Below are positions 8,079 through 15,622 of a DNA stretch of 64,000 nucleotides, piece by piece. The position numbers and the translations under genes are program-made. Positions within the stretch are counted from its first letter, which is position 1; each line of letters begins with the position of its first letter. The notes under the pieces were generated by a model. The model was not told the DNA's origin, ran no database searches, and was given only the letters and a program-made list of their open reading frames with translations. The DNA comes from SG-bin7 sp964498095 (lineage in GTDB: Bacteria > Bdellovibrionota > Bdellovibrionia > Bdellovibrionales > SG-bin7): the NCBI GenBank assembly GCA_964498095.1, contig CAZCFY010000009.1, positions 1 to 64,000 on the forward strand, given 5' to 3'.

Positions 8079-9443
8079 ATGTTAAGAAAAAAGACCTGGA
8101 ACCGCCTGTATATCGCATTTCTTCTGAGCTTTTTAATTGTCGGCGCGATAACTTCAATCCTTTTAAATATTATCGAACACAAAAATGAAGCCCGACGACC
8201 ATTTTTTCATGTGCATGAACTCAATGACGACATTGAGGACCCCGCCATCTGGGGCCAAAACTTTCCGCATCAATACCATGGCTATTTGCAAACGGTGGAT
8301 CAGGCGCGCACCAAACACGGCGGGAGCGAATCTCTACCTCATGTGCCAACCACCAAAGACCCACGCAAAACCGTTTCCCAATCAAAAATCGAAGCTGATC
8401 CGCGCCTCGTGACAATGTGGGCGGGCTACGCTTTTTCTAAAGATTTTCGGGAAGAACGCGGTCACGCTTACATGCTCGAAGATCAAAAGTATACGCTCCG
8501 TCAGCAAGTGGTTAAACAGCCAGGGACATGTCTTAATTGCCATGCCTCGACTTACGTGACGATGAAAGCTTTAGGCGACGGCGATATCTTTAAAGGTTTT
8601 GAAAAGCTAAATTCGCAGCCGTATGAAAGCGCCGTTAAAAATGTAAAGCATCCCGTGGCCTGTATTGATTGCCACGAGCCCACGAGCATGCGTTTACGGG
8701 TTACGCGACCGGCATTTATGGAAGGGTTCCGCAGTTATAAAGAACATCTTGGGGTAAAAAACTTTGACGTTAATAAAATGGCAACGCCGCAAGAGATGCG
8801 CACGTTTGTATGCGCGCAATGCCATGTTGAATATTATTTTAAGGGTCCCGAAAAGCGCCTAACATATCCGTGGGCCATGGGTATGCGTGCGGATGAAATT
8901 TTAGCCTATTATGAAAATAATAAATTTAAAGATTGGCAACACGCCAAAACGGACGCCCCCGTATTAAAGGCGCAACATCCTGAATTTGAACTTTATAGTC
9001 AGGGAATACATGCGGAGTCAAAGGTCACCTGTGCCGACTGTCATATGCCTTACGAACGCATTGGCGCGTTTAAAATTTCGAACCACCATGTGCAAAGTCC
9101 GCTCTTAAATATTTCTAAGTCTTGCCGTACTTGTCATAGTGTTCCTGAAACCGCATTGCGGGATCGAGTTATCACAATTCAAAATCGTACTTTACAATTG
9201 CGCGACATTGCCATGGACGCACTCATGGAACTCATTCAAGAGTTGGAAGTCGCCAAAAATGGTAACCCAGCCCCGAAAGGTTTAGAAAAGGCACAGAATT
9301 TTCAGCGGCGTGCTCAATTTTTGTTAGATTTTGTCGAAGCCGAAAATTCCGTGGGATTTCATGCTCCGCAGGAGGCCATGCGGGTGCTCGGATTATCTCT
9401 GGAGAACACGCGCAAAGGTCAAAAGTCACTCCGCGAAAAGTAG
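8079..9443 (+). CDS. nrfA: Pentaheme cytochrome c nitrite reductase NrfA, CxxCH variant
   Basis: NrfA reduces nitrite to ammonia in the periplasm. The 454-residue protein has an N-terminal signal/anchor (about 8-32) and five heme motifs: CLNCH (about 151-155), CIDCH, CAQCH, CADCH and CRTCH. The catalytic Arg region FREERGHAYML, the Tyr in CHVEYYF and the GIHAESKVTCADCHMPY block around the distal His are present. In most NrfA proteins the first, catalytic heme has Lys as proximal ligand (CxxCK). Here it is CxxCH, a variant known from a minority of family members such as Campylobacter. A TAGGAA ribosome site precedes the ATG. It is coupled to nrfH. Confidence 0.96.
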   Translation: MLRKKTWNRLYIAFLLSFLIVGAITSILLNIIEHKNEARRPFFHVHELNDDIEDPAIWGQNFPHQYHGYLQTVDQARTKHGGSESLPHVPTTKDPRKTVSQSKIEADPRLVTMWAGYAFSKDFREERGHAYMLEDQKYTLRQQVVKQPGTCLNCHASTYVTMKALGDGDIFKGFEKLNSQPYESAVKNVKHPVACIDCHEPTSMRLRVTRPAFMEGFRSYKEHLGVKNFDVNKMATPQEMRTFVCAQCHVEYYFKGPEKRLTYPWAMGMRADEILAYYENNKFKDWQHAKTDAPVLKAQHPEFELYSQGIHAESKVTCADCHMPYERIGAFKISNHHVQSPLLNISKSCRTCHSVPETALRDRVITIQNRTLQLRDIAMDALMELIQELEVAKNGNPAPKGLEKAQNFQRRAQFLLDFVEAENSVGFHAPQEAMRVLGLSLENTRKGQKSLREK

Positions 9444-9479
9444 TCGACAGCCTTTGGATTTCGGCTTAACGTCTTGGGT

Positions 9480-10529
9480 ATGGAATCTCTTCAGGAACTA
9501 TTGAATTCGCATGGACTTATCGCGATTTCTTCGACGGTCGCTGCGGGTTTTATTTTATTTATTTTAAAAAATATTTTGTGGCGAGTCTTGCGCAAAGCCG
9601 TGGCCGCCACGGCAGTAACTTGGGATGACGAGTTGCTGGAGCGCCTCAACGCCCCGGTGCGTGTTCTCATAATATATGGCGCGATTTTGATCGGGCTTAG
9701 TTTTTATCCGGAGTTTGTCGCTAAACACGCGGCGATTCGCGGCGGACAAAAAATTGGATTTATTTTAATTGGCACTTGGATGATCAATCGTACGCTAGTT
9801 GTTTTTTTGCGGACGTTTTTATCCAGCCGCGGCGTGAAGCTAGGGACCTTACAATTTGTTTCAACCATGACCCAATTTGCAATTTATTTCTTGGGTCTGT
9901 TGGCGGCTTTGGATACCGTTGGTGTTTCCATTACGCCGATTTTAGCTTCGTTAGGCGTGGGATCTTTGGCCGTGGCGCTGGCGTTGCAAGATACGCTGGG
10001 AAATTTATTTGCGGGTTTCTATTTATATTTTGATCAGCCCGTGAGGGTTGGGGATTTTGTTCGGTTAGAAGACGGCTCTGAAGGGTTCATTCAGCGCATT
10101 GGTTGGCGCAGTACATTGATCCATCGGCCATCTGACACTGTGGTGGTGATACCTAATACGAAAATTTGTAATTCGATAATTACGAATTACGATATGCCCA
10201 ATAGTGACGTAGCGATTACCTTAACTCTTGGAGTGGCTTACACGAGCGATCTTAGTCACGTGGAAAAAGTCACGCTTGAGATTGCGAAGAAAATGTTGCA
10301 ATCCGTGCCGGGAGCGGTGGCTAGTTTTGAACCGGCCGTTCGTTATAAAAATTTTGCTGAAAGCAGTATTGATTTTGATTTGATCTTGCGAGTAAAGCAT
10401 TGGACGGACCAGGCATTATTAAAACATGAGGTTATAAAGGCTTTACATGCGCGCTACAACCAAGAAAAAATCGAAATCCCATTCCCGCAAAGAGTTATCC
10501 ATGCTCCAACCGCGCCGCTGGGTCGTTAA
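9480..10529 (+). CDS. MscS-family mechanosensitive channel
   Basis: This is a small-conductance mechanosensitive channel-type membrane protein that would release solutes under osmotic down-shock. Transmembrane helices lie at about residues 15-35, 60-80, 92-115 and 125-150. They are followed by the Gly/Ala-rich pore helix (LGVGSLAVALALQDTLGN) and the beta domain FDQPVRVGDFVRLEDGSEG-IQRIGWRST. The C-terminal domain is that of the 300-350-residue class. The ATG at 9480 was chosen; an in-frame TTG lies two codons upstream. The next gene, proB, overlaps its 3' end. Which of the several MscS paralogues it corresponds to cannot be told. Confidence 0.92.
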   Translation: MESLQELLNSHGLIAISSTVAAGFILFILKNILWRVLRKAVAATAVTWDDELLERLNAPVRVLIIYGAILIGLSFYPEFVAKHAAIRGGQKIGFILIGTWMINRTLVVFLRTFLSSRGVKLGTLQFVSTMTQFAIYFLGLLAALDTVGVSITPILASLGVGSLAVALALQDTLGNLFAGFYLYFDQPVRVGDFVRLEDGSEGFIQRIGWRSTLIHRPSDTVVVIPNTKICNSIITNYDMPNSDVAITLTLGVAYTSDLSHVEKVTLEIAKKMLQSVPGAVASFEPAVRYKNFAESSIDFDLILRVKHWTDQALLKHEVIKALHARYNQEKIEIPFPQRVIHAPTAPLGR

Positions 10530-11280
10530 AGCTGGCAGCCGGATGGTGTGTACCGGCGGATTGCTACTGCTGAGAACTTGGATGCAGCAAGTGCTCACCT
10601 TACGCAAGAAATATAACATCGAAGTAATTTGGGTTACGTCGGGAGCGATCGGTACTGCGATTGAGCGTACGAATTTTCGCCAAAAGAAGCGGACCCTTCC
10701 GCAAAAGCAGGCCTTGAGCGCCATTGGCCAACCCCTGGTGATGGACCAATACAATATTGCTTTGCAGGCCGTGGGCTTATTAGGGTCGCAAGTGCTGTTA
10801 ACGGCCGACGACATGAAACAAAAAACGCGCAAAAAAAATTTGCAGAATACACTCAATGAACTTTTGAAATGGCAAGCGATTCCAATTTTAAATGAGAACG
10901 ACGCGGTGGCGACCGAAGAAATTCAATTTGGCGATAATGATGCTCTGGCAGCGAAAGTGGCGCTTATGATGAACGCCGAACGCCTCGTTTTGTTAACGGA
11001 TGTCGACGGCCTCTACACCGCTAATCCGCAAGAGGACCCCCAGGCCCGCCTGATACCCCATATTAAAAAAGTGGGCGCCAAAGAGCGCCGGATGGCCAAT
11101 GGCAAGAAAACATCTAAGTATGGAGTCGGCGGCATGTACTCAAAACTTTTAGCCGCCGAACGCGTGCAAAAAAAGGGAATCGTGACTCATCTTGTGCGTG
11201 GAGACATTCCTGATAATTTACGCGAAATCGCCTCGGGCCGTAGCCTCGGTACGCAAATCGGAGGACGTTATCGCCCTTAA
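10501..11280 (+). CDS. proB: Glutamate 5-kinase, short form without PUA domain
   Basis: ProB phosphorylates glutamate in the first step of proline synthesis. The amino-acid-kinase fold is clear: RRWVVKAGSRMV, WVTSGAIGTAI, PILNENDAV, FGDNDALAAKVA, LLTDVDGLY and a GVGGMYSKL segment. The protein ends at about 259 residues, right after the kinase domain. The C-terminal PUA domain of the E. coli enzyme (367 residues in total) is absent. The ATG at 10501 places the first strand where family members begin. A longer start at 10447 would add 18 basic residues that lie inside the mscS frame. Overlap with mscS and with proA suggests translational coupling. Confidence 0.94.
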   Translation: MLQPRRWVVKAGSRMVCTGGLLLLRTWMQQVLTLRKKYNIEVIWVTSGAIGTAIERTNFRQKKRTLPQKQALSAIGQPLVMDQYNIALQAVGLLGSQVLLTADDMKQKTRKKNLQNTLNELLKWQAIPILNENDAVATEEIQFGDNDALAAKVALMMNAERLVLLTDVDGLYTANPQEDPQARLIPHIKKVGAKERRMANGKKTSKYGVGGMYSKLLAAERVQKKGIVTHLVRGDIPDNLREIASGRSLGTQIGGRYRP

Positions 11281-12529
11281 AGAAATCGAAAAATCATTTT
11301 TAAGGTTACGGGTGGCAGCACGCGAGTTACGCCAATGCCCCACGGAAATAAAGAACGCCACGCTACTTAATTTGGCCGCGAAAATTGGCGCCGCTTCTGA
11401 GCAAATTCAAAAAGCGAATAACAAAGATTTGAAAGCGCTACCAAAAGACACGGCGCCGGCCTTTCGCGATAGGTTATTATTAAATCAGAAACGCATTGAC
11501 GGAATGGTGGAAAGCTTGCAACAAGTCGCCGCACTAGCGGACCCCGTGGGAGAAGTTGTTGAAAGCCGTACACTTAAAAATGGCCTCGAACTATCGCGGG
11601 TCCGCGCCCCCTTGGGCGTGATATTTATGATTTTTGAATCCCGGCCCAACGTGATTTTGGAAGCATTCTCCCTGGCGTATAAATCGGGAAATGTCATCGC
11701 CCTTCGCGGTGGCCGCGAATCAGCGCATACGAGTAAAGTGATTTACAAAATTATTTATGACGCACTTAAAGTTTCACATAAGGCGAAATTACCGTTTTAT
11801 GGTTTTAATGATTATGACCGCGGAATCGTGAAGACTTTACTTCGTCGTAGTGATCTGATTGATATTGTGGTTCCCCGCGGCGGTGAACGGCTCATCAATT
11901 TCGTACAAAAGACGGCGCTTATGCCGATAATTAAAAATGACCGCGGGCTGTGCCACGCTTATGTCGCAGCCGACGCGGATGTGGAAATGGCTGTGAAAAT
12001 TGTTGATAACGCCAAAACGCAAAGGCCTGGTGTATGTAATGCCCTTGAAACTGTGTTGGTCGATGCGGCCATAGCGGCGGATTTTCTACCAAAACTTTAC
12101 GCGGCGACAGCAGGAAAGAACTTAATCTGGAAAACGGATAAGGCCGCGCAGAAAATTCTTGGGGATAAAAAAAATGTTGCTCTCGCGAAAGAGAAAGATT
12201 GGGATACCGAATATCTGGACTTAATTTTAAACTGCCGGGTGGTTAAGGATCTTAACGAGGCCATTTCGCATATTGAAAAACATGGATCACGGCATTCAGA
12301 AACTATTGTTACAAAATCCGAGGAAGGTGCACGGCGTTTTCAACAAGAGATCGATGCTGCCGCCGTTTATTGGAACGCTTCGACTCGGTTCACCGATGGA
12401 TTTGAATTCGGATTGGGCGGAGAATTGGGGATATCCACGCAGAAACTGCATGTGCGTGGTCCTGTCGGTTTACGCGAGCTAACTACCTCGCGCTGGATTA
12501 TCGATGGGGCTGGACAGATTCGCTCCTAG
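11192..12529 (+). CDS. proA: Gamma-glutamyl phosphate reductase
   Basis: ProA reduces glutamyl phosphate to the semialdehyde, the second proline step. Recognisable blocks are ADPVGEVVESRTLKNGLELS, PLGVIFMIFESRPNV, GNVIALRGGRES, the catalytic-Cys region NAKTQRPGVCNALE, and the C-terminal NASTRFTDGFEFGLGGELGIST. Homology begins near the GGAGGACGTTATCGCC site at about 11262. No ATG lies there, however, and the first in-frame ATG is about 300 bp too far in. The gene therefore starts at TTG 11192 or GTG 11198 (overlapping proB by more than 80 bp), or at a rare codon after the GGAGG. The start is uncertain; the identity is not. Confidence 0.94.
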   Translation: MCVETFLIIYAKSPRAVASVRKSEDVIALKEIEKSFLRLRVAARELRQCPTEIKNATLLNLAAKIGAASEQIQKANNKDLKALPKDTAPAFRDRLLLNQKRIDGMVESLQQVAALADPVGEVVESRTLKNGLELSRVRAPLGVIFMIFESRPNVILEAFSLAYKSGNVIALRGGRESAHTSKVIYKIIYDALKVSHKAKLPFYGFNDYDRGIVKTLLRRSDLIDIVVPRGGERLINFVQKTALMPIIKNDRGLCHAYVAADADVEMAVKIVDNAKTQRPGVCNALETVLVDAAIAADFLPKLYAATAGKNLIWKTDKAAQKILGDKKNVALAKEKDWDTEYLDLILNCRVVKDLNEAISHIEKHGSRHSETIVTKSEEGARRFQQEIDAAAVYWNASTRFTDGFEFGLGGELGISTQKLHVRGPVGLRELTTSRWIIDGAGQIRS

Positions 12530-12546
12530 CCCGTAATCTAAGAAGA

Positions 12547-13746
12547 ATGCCATTACTGACAACGCTTCTTTTTTTAATTATCGCTGCGCGCTTGTTGGGG
12601 CAGCTCTTTCAGCGATTTAATCAGCCTTCTCTTGTCGGCGAAATGCTTGCCGGGATTTTGTTGGGGCCCAGTGTTTTTAATTTAGTTAAGGTTAGCGAAG
12701 CTCTTTCGGGAATTTCGGATTTAGCAGTATTTTTGATCGTACTTGCCGCTGGCTTAGAAATGAATTTTAAAAGTATTGTAAGCGCCATATTTAGCCGGCG
12801 CATTTTGGTGGCGATTTTAGCTTTTATTATCCCGTTATTTTCCGGAATCCTTATAGGAATCCTTTTTCGCTTAGACGTAACACGTTCCGTATTTCTTGGA
12901 CTCTGTATTTCCATTACCGCGCTCCCCGTCGCAATTAGAATCCTGCAGAGTTTTAATATTCTTGAGTCAGAAATCGCCCGCTACTCTGTTGCGACGGCGA
13001 TTTTTAATGACGTTGCCGCTCTTTTAGCGCTGGGAGTAATCTTAAACCTACCGGAACAAAAGACACTCGCGGATATCGGAACCTCAATCGCAATTACTGG
13101 CGGAAAGCTTATCATTCTTGCCGTCATTATATTACTTGTTGGTTGGGGCTTACAAAAACTTATGGACCGCGGAGTTCATTTGGAAAAGATTCCAGATAAA
13201 CTCGTGGCTTTATTAGGCAGTGATGCGCTTTTTGGCGTTGTTATTTTCTTTTCGCTAGCGTTCGGAGCGGTAACTGAGTTTTTAGGTTTTCATTTTATCA
13301 TTGGTGCCTTCTTTGGAGCGCTATTGATGGATAAAAAACTTTTTCTTCAGTCGTATTATCACGAACTGGAGCGGACTCTGACTTCTATTGGTAGCGGCTT
13401 TTTAGCTCCCGTGTTTTTTGCTTATTTGGGCCTTGAGTTTAGTATTACCGAACTCTCGGGGGTGTTTTCGCTGGTTGTCCTTTTAGTTTCGATCGCTTCC
13501 AAGGTATACTCGGGATGGCTGGGGGCTAGACTCCTAAAAATGAAAGAGTCAGATTGCCTCGGGATCGGAATTATTCTCAATGGCCGAGGCGTTATGGAAC
13601 TTGTCGTGGCGGGAATCGGTTATCAGCGTGGCCTTATTGACCAAGGTTTATTTTCGACATTAGTATTCATGGGAATCGTAACCACCATGATTACCCCTTT
13701 AATGTTTAAGCGCTGGGTACTTCCTCTTCAAGCAGTAGGAAAATGA
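12547..13746 (+). CDS. CPA2-family cation/proton antiporter
   Basis: A 399-residue integral membrane protein of the monovalent cation:proton antiporter-2 (Kef/NapA-like) family. About twelve hydrophobic segments are visible. The start QRFNQPSLVGEMLAGILLGPSVF is the hallmark of the family, followed by DLAVFLIVLAAGLEMNF and the discontinuous-helix region AIFNDVAALLALG, with Asn-Asp in the ion-binding position. The C-terminal RCK/TrkA-N domain of KefB/C is lacking. Substrate (Na+ or K+) cannot be told. It overlaps the next small gene by 4 bp. Confidence 0.9.
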   Translation: MPLLTTLLFLIIAARLLGQLFQRFNQPSLVGEMLAGILLGPSVFNLVKVSEALSGISDLAVFLIVLAAGLEMNFKSIVSAIFSRRILVAILAFIIPLFSGILIGILFRLDVTRSVFLGLCISITALPVAIRILQSFNILESEIARYSVATAIFNDVAALLALGVILNLPEQKTLADIGTSIAITGGKLIILAVIILLVGWGLQKLMDRGVHLEKIPDKLVALLGSDALFGVVIFFSLAFGAVTEFLGFHFIIGAFFGALLMDKKLFLQSYYHELERTLTSIGSGFLAPVFFAYLGLEFSITELSGVFSLVVLLVSIASKVYSGWLGARLLKMKESDCLGIGIILNGRGVMELVVAGIGYQRGLIDQGLFSTLVFMGIVTTMITPLMFKRWVLPLQAVGK

Positions 13747-13973
13747 GCGAAGCCGATAAAAAAGAAAAGCCCGTTAAGAAATTACAGCTGGCGAATTTTA
13801 TCTTCGCCTTTTTAATGCCTATGTTAATCGGCAAAAGTTTGATCATGTTTTTTGGTAGCTATTATTCTACCTACCCCGGCGAGGGTTATGGTTATGGCCT
13901 CGCCGCGGCGATTACTTTTACCTTACTCATGTTCGCCCGTTTTCTCTGGGCTTTCCGCGATTATGAAGATTAA
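13743..13973 (+). CDS. Small two-helix membrane protein
   Basis: A 76-residue protein with a charged N-terminus (MSEADKKEKPVKK) and two hydrophobic segments, at about residues 18-38 and 48-69. They are separated by a Tyr/Gly-rich loop (YYSTYPGEGYGYG). I do not recognise the family. The start overlaps the antiporter stop (ATGA), so it is almost certainly co-translated. It could be an accessory subunit of the antiporter, which is inference from position only. Confidence 0.75.
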   Translation: MSEADKKEKPVKKLQLANFIFAFLMPMLIGKSLIMFFGSYYSTYPGEGYGYGLAAAITFTLLMFARFLWAFRDYED

Positions 13974-13975
13974 AA

Positions 13976-14140
13976 AAGGCCCCGGCAGATAGCGGCTCGC
14001 GGAGACGATTGACGATTCTGCGGACCCTGCGGAAAATCTACGATTAAGAAGCCTTTTCGTTTGCTGGGGACATCGTCGTCAGCGGTATTCACAGCCCGAA
14101 GTCGGCTAAGACCCGCACGGGCTGTTTTCCCCAAGGTACT
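13976..14140. ncRNA. Candidate structured RNA between convergent genes
   Basis: This 165-bp stretch between the stops of two convergent genes is more GC-rich than its flanks and has nested inverted repeats. CAGCCCG (14092-14098) pairs with CGGGCTG (14118-14124). GGGGA (14066-14070) pairs with TCCCC (14128-14132). GACGAT copies near 14004 and 14011 can pair with ATCGTC near 14072. On the plus strand the inner hairpin is followed by TTTT; on the minus strand the element ends GCCGGGGCC followed by six T. A rod-like RNA such as 6S RNA is one possibility, but I see no decisive consensus. It may simply be a bidirectional terminator. Confidence 0.35.
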
Positions 14141-14201
14141 TCTGGATTTATTTTGACCACCACTTAAAATGCATTTGAGCGCGCTTGGTTAAATTTGAAA
14201 A

Positions 14202-14921
14202 TTATATATGCAAGTTCTGCCGCCAGGTTTCGGCGAGAGTAATTCCTAAAGCGACCGAGGCATTAAAACTATGATGGGCCACGGTCTGCGGTATGGTTAC
14301 TAGGTCATCGCAAAGATCTTGATAGGACTTGCGGATTCCCTTTTCTTCGCCACCGACTATCCACAGTACTTTTTTAGGAATTTCGACGGAAAAAATAGAT
14401 TTATTGCCCTTTTCGGACAGTCCCATCACCCAAACACCCTGCTCTTTTAACCACTCAATGCTCGATTGTAGGTTGGCGTGAAATTCAACGGGAACATGTT
14501 CCGTGCCTCCCGAAGCTGTTTTATGAACGGTTGGAGTTAGTCCCACCGAACGGTTTTTGAGGCTTAAAATAGCATCGACACCAAGTAACCAGCTGGAACG
14601 GATCATGGCGCCCAAATTATGCGGGTCTTCTATACCGTCAAGAGCGACATAAACTTGGCGGTCCTTTTTTAAAAGTGTCGTCCAATCAGGCTCTGGTGTG
14701 TGGTTAATGTCTAAGGCGATTCCTTGATGGTGACTGCCGATACGGTCTAACTGCTGCACGGCCTGAAATTCCGTTTGAATTTTTAAGCTCTGTAAAACTT
14801 TACGAAGTTCTTTTAAATCGCCTGATTTTTCCCAGTCGCGACTCAGGATAGCTTTCCTAATTTCTTTGGGATGAGCTGACAGTGCTTCACGACAGGCGTG
14901 TAATCCAATGGCTGTTCTCAT
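14202..14921 (-). CDS. rlmB: 23S rRNA 2'-O-methyltransferase, TrmH/RlmB family
   Basis: A SPOUT-class RNA ribose methyltransferase, most like RlmB, which methylates G2251 in the peptidyl-transferase loop. The 239 residues comprise an N-terminal substrate-binding domain (about 1-80) and the knotted SAM domain. The latter has motif 1 (LDGIEDPHNLGAMIRS), motif 2 (IVGGEEKGIRKS) and motif 3 (HHSFNASVALGI). Phe replaces the more common Leu in the last motif. Its start overlaps pyrF by 4 bp. Other TrmH-family rRNA or tRNA targets are possible. Confidence 0.88.
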   Translation of the reverse strand: MRTAIGLHACREALSAHPKEIRKAILSRDWEKSGDLKELRKVLQSLKIQTEFQAVQQLDRIGSHHQGIALDINHTPEPDWTTLLKKDRQVYVALDGIEDPHNLGAMIRSSWLLGVDAILSLKNRSVGLTPTVHKTASGGTEHVPVEFHANLQSSIEWLKEQGVWVMGLSEKGNKSIFSVEIPKKVLWIVGGEEKGIRKSYQDLCDDLVTIPQTVAHHSFNASVALGITLAETWRQNLHI

Positions 14922-15622
14922 TTGGGTATCGCACGAAGATATTTGTTCAACGCCTCTTGGCTGTTTTTAGATTCCACGATGGGACGGCCGATAACCAACG
15001 CCGAGGAACCATTTTGCAGGGCTTCGGCAGGCGTCATCACGCGCTTTTGGTCGCCCTTTTCATCCTCTGGCAAGCGCACGCCGGGGGTTACCAAGAAGAC
15101 ATCGGAATATTTCTCTTTGATCATTTTTGTTTCTTCCGGAGAGCAGACAAAGCCACGCAAGCCGCATTGATAAGCCTGATCAACGAGACCCATAACGTGG
15201 TCTTTAATTGACTTTTTGGCGAGTCCCGCCGGCAGGCCTTCCTCTTTAAAACTTGTGAGAATTGTAACAACCAAAATAATGAACTGACGCATTTTATTTA
15301 ATTCTTTTTCAACTTTTGCTAATTCGCTGAGAGCTTCTGGTCCCGCCCAACCGTGAACGGTTGCCATACTGGCTCCCGCATCAAAAGCCGCACGCACGGA
15401 TGAAATCATGGTGCTCGGAATATCTAAAAACTTTAAATCCACAAACACAGGTGCGGATTTGGCAAGCGAACTAATAACCTCGCTACCGTAACGCACCACT
15501 AATCGCGGTCCGACTTTAAGGGCGCCGACCTGGGGACCCAAAACTTTACCGAGATGCGTGACTTCGCTTTTAGAATCAATGTCGAGTGCTAATATGACTG
15601 GATTTTTTAATTGAAAAGCCAA
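14918..15622 (-). CDS. pyrF: Orotidine 5'-phosphate decarboxylase
   Basis: PyrF makes UMP, the last step of pyrimidine synthesis. The 234-residue TIM barrel has LALDIDSKSEV, the substrate Lys in GALKVGPRL, the catalytic charge network in VDLKFLDIPST (D-x-K-x-x-D) and the C-terminal phosphate loop LVIGRPIVES. In most bacteria the motif reads DLKFHDIP; here His is Leu. Translation starts at TTG 15622, preceded by AAGGAGATAAGG. The first 47 bp overlap proS, so the two are coupled. Confidence 0.95.
   Translation of the reverse strand: MAFQLKNPVILALDIDSKSEVTHLGKVLGPQVGALKVGPRLVVRYGSEVISSLAKSAPVFVDLKFLDIPSTMISSVRAAFDAGASMATVHGWAGPEALSELAKVEKELNKMRQFIILVVTILTSFKEEGLPAGLAKKSIKDHVMGLVDQAYQCGLRGFVCSPEETKMIKEKYSDVFLVTPGVRLPEDEKGDQKRVMTPAEALQNGSSALVIGRPIVESKNSQEALNKYLRAIPK

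Noticed and set aside
14057..14064. tmRNA-like tag start (GCAAACGA on the minus strand)
   Set aside because: No tRNA-like ends, no T-loop and no Ala-Ala tag end nearby, so it is not tmRNA.
14092..14124. SRP (4.5S) or RNase P RNA
   Set aside because: The GGTCAGGTCCGGAAGGAAGC loop of SRP RNA and the conserved RNase P segments are not present.
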